A stretch of DNA of 64,000 nucleotides, from assembly GCF_003602005.1 (NCBI RefSeq), contig NZ_QZWD01000015.1, forward strand, positions 28,725 through 92,724, given 5' to 3'. A model generated the notes under the pieces. The model was not told where the DNA came from and ran no database searches. It was given only the letters and a program-made list of their open reading frames with translations. This document shows, in pieces, positions 8,885-17,242 of this stretch; the stretch's first letter is position 1, and each line of letters begins with the position of its first letter. The position numbers were made by a program, and so were the translations under genes. This stretch comes from Salinisphaera sp. Q1T1-3. GTDB taxonomy: Bacteria > Pseudomonadota > Gammaproteobacteria > Nevskiales > Salinisphaeraceae.

Positions 8885-9946
8885 ATGTCGGGTTCTGCAG
8901 ACTATACGGCGGCCGCGGGCCGCCGCCATCGCGCTCGCGGGCTCGTTCGGCTGGCGCCCGGGTTGATCCTTTGTCTGGCGATGGCCGGCGTCGCCCAGGG
9001 GCTTGCGGCCTGGCCGGCCATCCACCGGGTTGTCCCGCTGAGTGCGCTGAGTGTCGCCATCCTGCTCGGTGTGCTGGTGCGGCTGTGTCTGTCGCTGCCG
9101 GCGGCGGTCGAGCCGGGGATACGCTGGACGCTGCACTGGCTGCTGCGCGCGGGCATCGTGCTGCTCGGTTTTCGTCTGGGTTTTCCGGATCTGTTGTCGA
9201 TCGGGCCCGCCGGCCTGGCGCTGATCGGGGTGGGCGTGGGCTCGACGATCGCGCTGTCGATCGGGCTGGGGCGGCTGCTGGGATTGCCCGATACGTTGAG
9301 CACGCTCATCGGCGGTGGTACCGGCATCTGCGGTGCCTCGGCCGTGGTGGCGGTCGACGGGGTGATTCGCGGCCGCGAGCAGGATGTCGCCTGTGCCATT
9401 GCGGTCGTCACCGTGTTCGGCACGATCGCGATGTTCGGCTATCCGGTGCTGGCGCACGGCTTGAATCTGGCCGAACCGGTCTATGCCGCCTGGGCCGGCG
9501 GATCGATCCACGAGGTGGCCCAGGCGGTGGCTGCCGGTTTCGCCTTCGGTGAACAGGCCGGTGTCGACACCAGTCTCTACAAGCTTGGCCGGGTTGCGCT
9601 GCTGGCACCGGCCTGTGCCGTGCTGGCGTTGTGGTGGCGCCGTCGCGCGCAGGGCGGCGCGACATCGAGCCGGCGCACGCCGTTTCCGGTCTTCGTGCTC
9701 CTGTTCGTGGCCGTGGTCGGGCTGAACTCGATGATCTCGTTGCCGGGGCCGATTCATGCCGGGCTCCAGACCCTGGATACCGGCCTGCTGGCCACCGCGA
9801 TGGCAGCGATGGGGCTGTCCACGCGGCTCCAGGCCGTGATCGGTCTCGGATGGCGGCCGTTGTTCCTGGGGCTGGTCGCCGCGGCGTGGCTGAGCGTGCT
9901 GATGCTTGGCGGGGCACTCTGGCTGGTGGGGGCCGGCACGTTATAG
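8885..9946 (+). CDS. yeiH: YeiH/UPF0324 putative sulfate exporter family
   Basis: A 353-residue polytopic inner-membrane protein with about ten hydrophobic segments. The family signature [17 protein letters not shown] is near residue 145 and [13 protein letters not shown] near 205. The family is thought to export sulfate or related anions, but its substrate is not firmly known. In-frame starts exist at 8852, 8870 and 8885. The last has the ribosome binding site GGAG and gives a length close to E. coli YeiH (349). It is divergent from the LysR gene, and the short AT-rich gap between them must hold the promoters and operator. Confidence 0.87.
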   Translation: MSGSADYTAAAGRRHRARGLVRLAPGLILCLAMAGVAQGLAAWPAIHRVVPLSALSVAILLGVLVRLCLSLPAAVEPGIRWTLHWLLRAGIVLLGFRLGFPDLLSIGPAGLALIGVGVGSTIALSIGLGRLLGLPDTLSTLIGGGTGICGASAVVAVDGVIRGREQDVACAIAVVTVFGTIAMFGYPVLAHGLNLAEPVYAAWAGGSIHEVAQAVAAGFAFGEQAGVDTSLYKLGRVALLAPACAVLALWWRRRAQGGATSSRRTPFPVFVLLFVAVVGLNSMISLPGPIHAGLQTLDTGLLATAMAAMGLSTRLQAVIGLGWRPLFLGLVAAAWLSVLMLGGALWLVGAGTL

Positions 9947-10107
9947 TGGCGGCTTTCATTCATCGATTGTCGCTCATGACGCCAGAGCAATCGGACGCGT
10001 CCGAACCGCGTCGCACGACGGAGTCGGTCTATGCGCCGGGCACCACACATCCGCATGGCCAGACCACCGAGTCCGAAAGCGGGGCCGAATACGAAGAGGA
10101 CAAGACC

Positions 10108-10512
10108 ATGCCCGTGACCTACTCCATACTCGCCATCGCGCTGGGTGCGGCGATCGGCGCCAACGTGCGCTGGGGGCTGGGGCTCGGTCTCAACAGCCTG
10201 TTGCCGCAGATGCCGCCGGGCACGCTCGTGGCCAACCTCATCGGGGCTTTTCTCATCGGTATCGCCGTGGCCGCGTTCACGGCCATGCCACAGCTGTCGT
10301 CGTTCTGGCGGCTGCTCGTCGTGACCGGGTTTCTGGGGGCGTTGACCACGTTCTCGACGTTCTCGTCCGAAATCTATGCGCAGCTGCAGGACGGCCGTCT
10401 GTTCTGGGCGCTGGCCGGTATTGCCGCGCATGTCGCCGGTTCCCTGGTGATGGTCGCGCTCGGCATGGCCTGCTTCGTCGGGGTGCGACATCTCACGGGG
10501 GCGACCTCATGA
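10108..10512 (+). CDS. crcB: Fluoride ion channel CrcB/FluC
   Basis: A 134-residue four-helix membrane protein of the CrcB/FluC family. Dual-topology dimers of this family expel fluoride. The family hallmarks are [10 protein letters not shown] near residue 13, [14 protein letters not shown] near 38 and [15 protein letters not shown] near 75. The last holds the Na+-binding and phenylalanine-box elements. The start ATG has a GAGGA site eight bases upstream, which decides it over longer frames. Its stop overlaps the start of the DUF190 gene (ATGA), a common crcB partner. I looked for a fluoride riboswitch upstream and found none. Confidence 0.95.
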   Translation: MPVTYSILAIALGAAIGANVRWGLGLGLNSLLPQMPPGTLVANLIGAFLIGIAVAAFTAMPQLSSFWRLLVVTGFLGALTTFSTFSSEIYAQLQDGRLFWALAGIAAHVAGSLVMVALGMACFVGVRHLTGATS

Positions 10513-10829
10513 AAGGTTTCGAAGTCATCTTCATCGCGCCGCGCTCGCGCCGACATCACGGCCAGAGCGTGCTCGATGCGATCGTCGACATCGCGCAGGA
10601 AAACGACATCACACGCTACACGCGTCGCGATGACGCCGGTGGCGTCGGTGCCAACGGTCATCCGCATTCGGCACACTTCTTCGAGGCGACCGACGAGCCC
10701 GAGGAACTGATGTTCGTACTCGACGGCGGCGAGACCGATGTGTTGCTGCGTGCCGTCGAGGACGCCGGTGTCACCGCTTTCTGCGTGCGTCGTGCAATCG
10801 ACTACTGGCAGTTCGGCAACGCGGACTGA
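10509..10829 (+). CDS. DUF190 protein, CrcB partner
   Basis: A 106-residue cytosolic DUF190 protein of ferredoxin-like fold, related to PII-like small regulators. Visible features are an N-terminal beta strand ([11 protein letters not shown]) and a His-rich loop ([16 protein letters not shown]) near residues 44-60. Genes of this family recur beside crcB. Coupling by a 4-base ATGA overlap supports a shared role in fluoride resistance. The molecular activity is unknown. Confidence 0.85.
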   Translation: MKGFEVIFIAPRSRRHHGQSVLDAIVDIAQENDITRYTRRDDAGGVGANGHPHSAHFFEATDEPEELMFVLDGGETDVLLRAVEDAGVTAFCVRRAIDYWQFGNAD

Positions 10830-10838
10830 CCGGGTGGC

Positions 10839-11492
10839 TCAGCGCCGGGCCGCGATCAGCCCGGGTAGATCGGCATAGTCGGTAAACAGGGTCAGGTCGG
10901 CGTCCGGATGGGCGCCGATGCCGCCGGCGCGGTTGAAGCCGAAGACCGGCATGCCGGCGCGCCGCCCGGCCTCGACGCCGGCATCGCTGTCCTCGATGAC
11001 CGCACAGGCTGCCGGTGCCACGCCCAGCGCCGCGGCGGCATGCCAGAACAGATCGGGCGCCGGTTTCCAGGCATCGATGTCGTAGGCCGAATACACATGG
11101 CGGCCGAAATAGCCGGCCAGACCGGTGACGCGCAGCGCCACCGCCATCTTGTCCGGCGGGCCGGATGAGGCCACGCAGCGGGGCGTGCCGAGCGCTTCGA
11201 TGGCGGCGGCGACCCCGGGAATCGGCTGTAGCGACTGCTCGAAGAGCTGCGCCGTGTGGGTGCGATAACGCGGCACGAAGTCGGGATCGAATTGCAGCCC
11301 GTGGCGCGTGGCAAGCGTGTCGCACATCTCGGCGAATCGACGCCCGCGGAATTCGGCCTCGACGGCGATCGGGTCGAGCGCGAGCCCGTGATCGGCGGCG
11401 ATCAGATCGGTGAAGCTTCGGGCGTTGAGCCCTTCGCTGTCGACCAGCGTGCCGTCGCAGTCGTAAATGATGGCGGCGATGGGCGGTGTCAT
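10839..11492 (-). CDS. HAD-superfamily phosphatase/phosphoglucomutase-like
   Basis: A 217-residue HAD hydrolase of subfamily IA. Motif I is DCDGTLVDSE (nucleophile D11, acid D13), motif II is ASSGPPDKM near residue 113, motif III is the WKPAPDLF lysine, and motif IV is VIEDSDAGVEAG near 167. The helical cap between motifs I and II fits beta-phosphoglucomutase or YieH/YfbT-like sugar phosphatases. The substrate cannot be read from sequence. It converges on the DUF190 gene with a 9-base gap. Confidence 0.9.
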   Translation of the reverse strand: MTPPIAAIIYDCDGTLVDSEGLNARSFTDLIAADHGLALDPIAVEAEFRGRRFAEMCDTLATRHGLQFDPDFVPRYRTHTAQLFEQSLQPIPGVAAAIEALGTPRCVASSGPPDKMAVALRVTGLAGYFGRHVYSAYDIDAWKPAPDLFWHAAAALGVAPAACAVIEDSDAGVEAGRRAGMPVFGFNRAGGIGAHPDADLTLFTDYADLPGLIAARR

Positions 11493-11697
11493 CGTGGGTC
11501 AGCACCTGTCGCAATGGCCTCGGTGCCCGTTCGGCCGGTCCGGACACGTTCGCTAAGTCTACGCGATTCGGGACGCCGGCGGTCGGTGTGCGGACGCGAT
11601 CAGGCGCGGGCATCGAGGGCGCCACGAGCGACGCGAGGGGCGCAAACCGGTTAGCATTGAACGCTCTGAAACCTGTGAAGGTCATGGCAGGATCGGT

Positions 11698-12195
11698 ATG
11701 AACGATTCGGGGGATGCGGCGTTCGAGACGTCGGCGGCGGATGGGCGCGCGATCAGCGCGTTCATCGAGCGCATGGGGCTGTCCGCGCAGGGCGACGGGC
11801 TGCCGCGCATCGCCGGCCGCATTCTGGGATATTTCATCATTCACGGTGGGCCGACCACGCTCGGCGTGCTCGCCCGGCGGCTGGCCGTTTCGCGCGCGAG
11901 CATCAGCACCAACGCGCGCCTGCTCCGGGATCTCGGTTTTCTCGAGGCCACGGCGATGCCGGGCGACCGACAGGACTATTATCAGCTCGCGCCGCGGCAT
12001 TACGTGCGTGTGCTGGAAAACTACGAGCACCGCATGGGCGCGCTTGGCGAGTCGTTGTCCCAGGCCGAGCGGGAGATCGACGATGCCCATGTCGATGCCC
12101 AGGCCCGGCTGGCCGACATGCGCTCGTTCGTGACCACGGCCCGAGCCCAGACCCGGGCATTGATCGAGCGGCTGCAAAGCCGGGACGAGTCGTAG
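11698..12195 (+). CDS. GbsR/MarR-type transcriptional regulator
   Basis: A 165-residue winged-helix protein with the GbsR layout: helix-turn-helix at about residues 40-90 (GPTTLGVLARRLAVSRASISTNARLLRDLGFLE) and a C-terminal dimerising coiled coil (about 110-160). GbsR proteins repress choline/glycine-betaine genes in Bacillus, but the ligand here is unknown. No obvious target operon is coupled to it. The upstream 200 bases are the promoter region shared with the divergent HAD gene. Confidence 0.85.
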   Translation: MNDSGDAAFETSAADGRAISAFIERMGLSAQGDGLPRIAGRILGYFIIHGGPTTLGVLARRLAVSRASISTNARLLRDLGFLEATAMPGDRQDYYQLAPRHYVRVLENYEHRMGALGESLSQAEREIDDAHVDAQARLADMRSFVTTARAQTRALIERLQSRDES

Positions 12196-12301
12196 TCGCC
12201 CGCCATGGCCGCCTGCTCGATCCTGCCAGCAACTCGGCACGCGCCATGAGGCCGCCTCGTCGACGAGACAGACGGCGCATTCTTCCGCCGCGGCGCGTCT
12301 G

Positions 12302-13555
12302 ATGGATCTCGGCTGGCTCGGCGGCGATGTCTGGCGATATGCCTCACTGCCGGTGATTAGCGCGGTGGTGGGCTATGCCACCAATCTCGTCGCGCTGCGC
12401 ATGATGTTCTATCCCATCGAGTTCCGGGGCGTGCTGCGGCCTTATCTCGGCTGGCAGGGCATCGTGCCGCGCAAGGCTTCGAAGATGACCGGCGTTGCCG
12501 TGGATACGCTTACCGATGCGTTGATCAACGAGCACGAGATCTTCTCGCGCATCGACAGCGAGGAAATCGGTGCCGTGCTCGATGGGCCCATGCGCCGCGA
12601 GATCGATGCCATGGCGGAATCGATCATGATGCGCCATCACCCCTGGCTCTGGTCGCATCTGCCGAGCGTGGTCAAGGCTCGCATCAAGCACCGGCTCAAG
12701 GTCCGGACCGGGCGCATCGTGGCGGCCGTCAATCACGACATGCGGGCCAATCTGACGTATCTGTTCGATCTGGACGGCATGATCGTCCGTGCGCTGGTGC
12801 GGGAAAAAGAGCTGCTCAACCAGATCTTTCTGCAGACCGGGCACGCCGAGTTCGTATTCATCGCCCGGTCCGGGTTGGTGTTCGGCTTCATGTTCGGGCT
12901 GGTGCAGATGGCCGCCTGGCTGGTCTGGCACGGCTGGTGGCTGCTGCCGCTGTTTGGTCTGCTCGTCGGCTGGGCGACCAACTGGCTGGCACTGAAGATG
13001 ATCTTTTCGCCGCGACGCGCGCGTCGTATCGGGCCGTGGCGTATCCAGGGGCTGTTCTTCCGACGACAGAGTGAGGTCGCCGAGGATTACGGCCGGCTCG
13101 TGGCCGAACGCGTGCTCACGCCCGGTGCCCTGATCGAGGAGCTGCTGCACGGGCCGTACGCCGACAAGCTGCATGCCATGGTGCGTGCCGAGGTGGACCA
13201 GGCGATCGACGAGGCGCTGGCCGTCTCGCGACCGGGCGTCGGCTGGACGCTCGGTGCCCTCGATTACGAACAGATCAAGGCTGAGGCGGAGGCCGAGACG
13301 ATCGCGCGGATGCCCGACGTGGTGGCCAATGCCGAACCGTATCTGCGCCGCGTGCTGCGGATTCGCGAGACATTGACCGAGCGCCTGCGCGGGCTCACGC
13401 CGCACCAGTTCGAGGCGATGCTGCGACCGGCCTTCGAAGAGGACGAATGGATTCTCGTCGCGGTCGGTGCAGCGCTCGGCATGGCGGTCGGCTGGTTCCA
13501 GCTGATCGTGGTGTTCTACGACGTGTTCGCCGAGCGCTTCGGGGCGCTTTTCTGA
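12302..13555 (+). CDS. DUF445 membrane protein
   Basis: A 417-residue DUF445 family protein. It has N-terminal membrane segments (SAVVGYATNLVALRMMFYPIEF), a repeated motif near residue 220 (LLVGWATNWLALKMIFSPRR) and a final hydrophobic anchor near 380-405. The duplicated GYATNLVAL/GWATNWLAL motif is the family hallmark and implies an internal two-fold repeat. Long amphipathic helices lie between. The family is linked to envelope organisation in some bacteria, but no activity is established. The ribosome binding site is weak. Confidence 0.85.
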   Translation: MDLGWLGGDVWRYASLPVISAVVGYATNLVALRMMFYPIEFRGVLRPYLGWQGIVPRKASKMTGVAVDTLTDALINEHEIFSRIDSEEIGAVLDGPMRREIDAMAESIMMRHHPWLWSHLPSVVKARIKHRLKVRTGRIVAAVNHDMRANLTYLFDLDGMIVRALVREKELLNQIFLQTGHAEFVFIARSGLVFGFMFGLVQMAAWLVWHGWWLLPLFGLLVGWATNWLALKMIFSPRRARRIGPWRIQGLFFRRQSEVAEDYGRLVAERVLTPGALIEELLHGPYADKLHAMVRAEVDQAIDEALAVSRPGVGWTLGALDYEQIKAEAEAETIARMPDVVANAEPYLRRVLRIRETLTERLRGLTPHQFEAMLRPAFEEDEWILVAVGAALGMAVGWFQLIVVFYDVFAERFGALF

Positions 13556-13628
13556 CGAGATCGGCTTGCACACATGTCGTGCGTCGTCGGAAGCTGATGC
13601 CGTCACGCCAGCACATCCGGGAGAGCGC

Positions 13629-14378
13629 ATGACCGACAGCAAGGCCGTCAGACGCGGCGCCACGAGGACGTTCGACCGGCTGCGGGACGTCTGGCGCGAT
13701 GCCGAGGACTGGCCGCTGGCCGGCAGCGCGGTGCGACGCGTGCACGACGCCGAGAGTCGGGCGTTGAGCGAGCTCAAGCAGCGCCTGGATGCGCTCGACG
13801 CCGGCCACGAGTCTGCCGCGATCGCCGACGACGAGGCGGCCTACATCCCGCCGGAATCGCCGTCGCGAATGCTCGCCGATCTCCTGGTGCGCGGGCGCAG
13901 TGTCGATCCGGATCTGGCCCGGGACGATCTCTATCGACGCATTCTCGGTCGGCTCGTGCCCGATGAAGTCGGGATGCTGCGCGTGCTGGCCACGCGCCAG
14001 GCCGCACCGTTGTGTCATATCGGTGGCAGTCGCCTGCCGGCCGGCGGCACGATCAGTGTCATGCACCTGCGCAATGCCACCTCTCTCGGCCAGGCAGCGG
14101 GCGTACTGTTGCGTGAGTACACGCCGTACTACATGACACAGCTGCTGGATCTCGGCCTGGCCACGATCGGCGCCGAGCGCGATGACCTGGCCGCCGACTA
14201 CGAACTGTTGCTCGCCGATACGCACGTCCGTCGGGCGATGGACACGATACGCCACGAGCATCGCCTGTATCCCCGGGTGGGGCGGCATTCGGTCTCGCTG
14301 AGCCCGCTGGGTCGGGCGCTGTGGCGCGACTGCTTTCCGGCCGCCGAAGCCCTGAGCGCAAGACATATGCCTTACTGA
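13629..14378 (+). CDS. DUF4393/Abi-alpha-like protein
   Basis: A 249-residue soluble protein. The middle part (about residues 75-200: PPESPSRMLADLLVRGRSV...DEVGMLRVLATRQAAPLCHI) resembles the DUF4393 (Abi-alpha) layout, a family named from abortive-infection proteins. The assignment is from remembered pattern, not a search. The start at MTDSKAVRR has a nearby GGGAGAGC site. It follows the DUF445 gene by 73 bases and precedes an acyl-CoA synthetase, so no defence context surrounds it. Confidence 0.6.
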   Translation: MTDSKAVRRGATRTFDRLRDVWRDAEDWPLAGSAVRRVHDAESRALSELKQRLDALDAGHESAAIADDEAAYIPPESPSRMLADLLVRGRSVDPDLARDDLYRRILGRLVPDEVGMLRVLATRQAAPLCHIGGSRLPAGGTISVMHLRNATSLGQAAGVLLREYTPYYMTQLLDLGLATIGAERDDLAADYELLLADTHVRRAMDTIRHEHRLYPRVGRHSVSLSPLGRALWRDCFPAAEALSARHMPY

Positions 14379-14495
14379 GACGCCTGCGCCCTGCACTGGA
14401 CGCCAGCCGTTGTCGGCGCGACACTGGCCCGACAGAAAAAGATATCTTTTCGGTCGTGGCCGCGGGCTGCGGCCGTTTCCTGCGGAGGAGTACTC

Positions 14496-16322
14496 ATGAG
14501 CGAGGCCGAACGTCAGACCGTCAACGCCTGGGATGTGCTCAAGCCCAACGCGGGCCAGTTCGAACGGCTGGGTGCTGTGGTTCGGGGCATCGCCATGCTC
14601 GTGCGGTCCCGTTTCAACGATCGGCTGACCATTGCCACCCTGGTCGAGGCGCATGCCCGGCGGCGTCCTGCGCATCCGGCGCTGGTCTTCGACGGCCAGG
14701 TCTGGACCTATCGCCAGTTCAACGCCCAGGCCGACCGGCTGGCCGCGACGCTGGCCGGCGCCGGCATCACACACGGCGATGTCGTGGCGTTGCTGATGGA
14801 CAACCGGGCCGAGACGCTGATCCTGGTCGCCGCGCTCGCCAAGCTCGGGGCGCCGGCGGCCATGTGTAACACCAAGCAACGCGGCGAGGTGCTGGCCCAC
14901 AGCCTGGGGACGGTCGAGCCCAAGGCACTGATTGTGGGGGACGAGTTGACCGAGGCCTTCGAGGAGATCGCGCAGACGCCGGTTGTCGCCGGTCTGGCGC
15001 GGATCTGGCGCATGCCGGCGGGCGAGGGGAAGGCGCCGGCAAGCGCGTATCCGGATCTGAGCGCGGAAGCTGCGGCGCGGCCCGAAACCGATGGCCTGCC
15101 CGGCGGTCGGCAGATCGTCTCGAGCGATACCTGTTTCTATATCTTCACTTCGGGCACCACCGGTATGCCCAAGGCCTCACGCATGAGCCATCGGCGCTGG
15201 CTGCGCGGCGGCGCCGGCCTGGGCCTGCTCGGGCTCCGGCTGGGGGCGGACGACCGGTTCTATTGCCCGTTGCCGCTCTATCACAACAACGCATTGACCG
15301 TGTCGTGGGCCTCGGTGCTGTGTGCCGGTGCCACGTTCTGTCTGGCACCCCGGTTTTCGGTTTCCGATTTCTGGGCAGACATCCGTCGGCACGAGGCCAC
15401 CGTCTTTTCGTATATCGGCGAGCTTTGTCGCTACCTGTTGAGTGCCGAGCCGGCGGCCGGCGATCGCGACCACCGGGTGCGGGCGGTCATCGGCAACGGG
15501 CTGCGCCCGGATATCTGGGACGATTTCAAATCGCGTTTCGGTATCGCGCGCATCTGCGAATTCTACGGCGCGAGCGAGGGCAACCTGGTCTTCGTCAACG
15601 GCTTCAACGTGGAACGGACGGCCGGTTTCTGTCCGTTGCCCTATGCGGTCGTCGACTACGACCCGGAGACCGAGAAACCGGTCACTGACGAGGCCGGTCG
15701 CATGCGCGAAGTGCCGCGCGGGTCGGTCGGGCTGTTGTTGAACAAGGTCACGGATTTCGCGCCGTTCGAGGGCTATACCGATCCCGAAGCCGGCAAGGCC
15801 AAGCTTTATCACGGCGTGTTCAAGGATGGTGACTGCTATTTCGACACCGGCGATCTCGTGCGGCGTCAGGGCATGCGGCATATCGCCTTCGCGGATCGCC
15901 TGGGGGACACGTTTCGCTGGAAGGGCGAGAATGTCGCCACCACGCAGGTCGAGAACGCGGTCAACGGGTTCTCCGGCGTATCCGAAGCCGTGGTCTACGG
16001 GGTGGCCGTGCCCGGCACGGACGGCCGGGCCGGCATGGTCGCGATCACGCCGACCGGGGATGCCGATGCATTCGACTGGACCGGTCTCGCCCGACACCTC
16101 CAGGACACGCTGCCGGCCTACGCCGTGCCGGTATTTGCGCGGATCAAGCCGGAGCAGGAGATGACCGGCACCCTGAAGTACCGCAAGGTCGATCTCAAGG
16201 AAGACGGCTACGACCCGGCCAGCGGCGATATCGTGTACATGCGCGCCGATTCGGGCCGGGATTACACCCCGATCGACGAGGCCACGCGTGCCCGCCTGAA
16301 CGCCGGCGAACTCACACTCTGA
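14496..16322 (+). CDS. Long-chain acyl-CoA synthetase, FATP type
   Basis: A 608-residue ANL-superfamily enzyme that adenylates fatty (or bile/very-long-chain) acids and transfers them to CoA. The AMP-binding P-loop is FTSGTTGMPKASR near residue 215. The aromatic motif is in EFYGASEGN near 355, the ATP-binding DTGDL near 450, and the C-terminal lysine motif is MTGTLKYRKVDL near 560. The ATG has the site GCGGAGGAG. The layout matches the FATP/VLACS branch (FadD6-like) rather than classical FadD. The nearby FadE and TetR genes support fatty-acid catabolism. Confidence 0.93.
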   Translation: MSEAERQTVNAWDVLKPNAGQFERLGAVVRGIAMLVRSRFNDRLTIATLVEAHARRRPAHPALVFDGQVWTYRQFNAQADRLAATLAGAGITHGDVVALLMDNRAETLILVAALAKLGAPAAMCNTKQRGEVLAHSLGTVEPKALIVGDELTEAFEEIAQTPVVAGLARIWRMPAGEGKAPASAYPDLSAEAAARPETDGLPGGRQIVSSDTCFYIFTSGTTGMPKASRMSHRRWLRGGAGLGLLGLRLGADDRFYCPLPLYHNNALTVSWASVLCAGATFCLAPRFSVSDFWADIRRHEATVFSYIGELCRYLLSAEPAAGDRDHRVRAVIGNGLRPDIWDDFKSRFGIARICEFYGASEGNLVFVNGFNVERTAGFCPLPYAVVDYDPETEKPVTDEAGRMREVPRGSVGLLLNKVTDFAPFEGYTDPEAGKAKLYHGVFKDGDCYFDTGDLVRRQGMRHIAFADRLGDTFRWKGENVATTQVENAVNGFSGVSEAVVYGVAVPGTDGRAGMVAITPTGDADAFDWTGLARHLQDTLPAYAVPVFARIKPEQEMTGTLKYRKVDLKEDGYDPASGDIVYMRADSGRDYTPIDEATRARLNAGELTL

Positions 16323-16323
16323 C

Positions 16324-16375
16324 GCCGGCCATTCGGCCGGCTCGATATCGCAGCCGGCCCCGGTGCGATATCGAG
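16324..16375. terminator. Double hairpin between convergent genes
   Basis: There are two palindromes: GCCGGCC-ATTC-GGCCGGC, and then perfect 12-base arms CTCGATATCGCA (16341-16352) and TGCGATATCGAG (16364-16375). They sit between the stops of the acyl-CoA synthetase and the convergent TetR gene. No T-run follows, so they may act as a bidirectional transcript-end structure. Confidence 0.5.
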
Positions 16376-16388
16376 TCGGCAGCGGCCC

Positions 16389-17105
16389 TCAGGCGGAGTT
16401 CTCGTCCAGCGGCGGCGCGCTGCCGTCGGTCGCCTCGTAGTGCTGGGCGCCGAAGATCATCGCCCGGAACAGGATCTTGGCCTCGCGTGCCATCTCGGCG
16501 GCGGACAGACCGGTCTGCTCGGTGAGCCATTCGGCGACCAGTTCGTTGAACATGCCCACCAGCGCCACTGCCGGCAGGCGATAGTCGCGCTGCGGCAGCG
16601 TACCGGCGTCGGCCATCAGCTCGGCATAGCGCCGAATGATCTCGGCCAGGGCATGCGTGGTCTCGCGCCTTTTCTTTTCCATCGCCTCGGATACGCCCAC
16701 GGCCTCGATGCATACGATGCGCCCGCGCCGGGGGTCGTCCAGCAGAAAGAAGACGCTCGACTCGATCGTGTCGGCCACGCGCTGGGTGAGCGTTTCCCGC
16801 CCGCTGGTCAGCGAATTGCGGATGATGGATTCCATTTCCGCGACGAGTGCGTCATAGACCGCGTGCAGGATCGACTCGCGGCCCCCGAACTGCTCGTAGA
16901 AATGGCGTGTGGAGACCTTGGCCTGGCTACAGACGGCCTCGATCGGTGTCGCGGCGTAGCCACGCTCGCCGAAAAGAGCGGTGCCCGCGGATATGAGTCT
17001 TTGATGTCGCTGCTTTCGAAGCTCTTCCGCGGAGAGTCCGCGGTATCCGCGGCGGCGACTGCGAGAGGTGGTGTTCCCACCGGTATGTCGAGAGGAGTCG
17101 GACAC
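16389..17105 (-). CDS. TetR-family regulator
   Basis: A 238-residue TetR repressor with a basic Ser/Arg-rich leader (about residues 1-30). The HTH domain is at about 33-80 (LISAGTALFGERGYAATPIEAVCSQAKVSTRHFYEQFGGRESI), followed by a C-terminal ligand-binding helical domain. It lies between, and probably controls, the acyl-CoA synthetase and the divergent fadE. The likely inducer is an acyl-CoA or fatty acid. A candidate operator overlaps the fadE promoter (17138-17158). Confidence 0.9.
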   Translation of the reverse strand: MSDSSRHTGGNTTSRSRRRGYRGLSAEELRKQRHQRLISAGTALFGERGYAATPIEAVCSQAKVSTRHFYEQFGGRESILHAVYDALVAEMESIIRNSLTSGRETLTQRVADTIESSVFFLLDDPRRGRIVCIEAVGVSEAMEKKRRETTHALAEIIRRYAELMADAGTLPQRDYRLPAVALVGMFNELVAEWLTEQTGLSAAEMAREAKILFRAMIFGAQHYEATDGSAPPLDENSA

Positions 17106-17119
17106 TATCGGGTTCCTGC

Positions 17120-17158
17120 TTGACGGCTATCGATGCCTTGGTATTATCTGAAAACCAA
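17120..17158 (+). promoter_or_regulatory. fadE promoter with overlapping TetR-type operator
   Basis: TTGACG (17120-17125) and TATTAT (17142-17147), separated by 16 bases, form a good sigma-70 promoter pointing to fadE. An inverted repeat with arms TTGGT (17138-17142) and ACCAA (17154-17158) straddles the -10 box. This is where a TetR repressor would block polymerase. It lies in the tetR-fadE divergent gap. Confidence 0.55.
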
Positions 17159-17242
17159 TCTTTTTGAAAAGGGGCGTTTCGCAATCGGCCGACCACTGGA
17201 GGCGACCGAGCGCCGCGCCTGCCGCGTTTCTAAGAGGTCATC

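Noticed and set aside
9947..10107. Fluoride riboswitch before crcB
   Set aside because: No match to the crcB-motif pseudoknot and its conserved loops could be found.
13629..14378. Abortive-infection defence gene
   Set aside because: Only a weak resemblance to DUF4393/Abi-alpha, and the neighbours are metabolic, so no defence claim is made.
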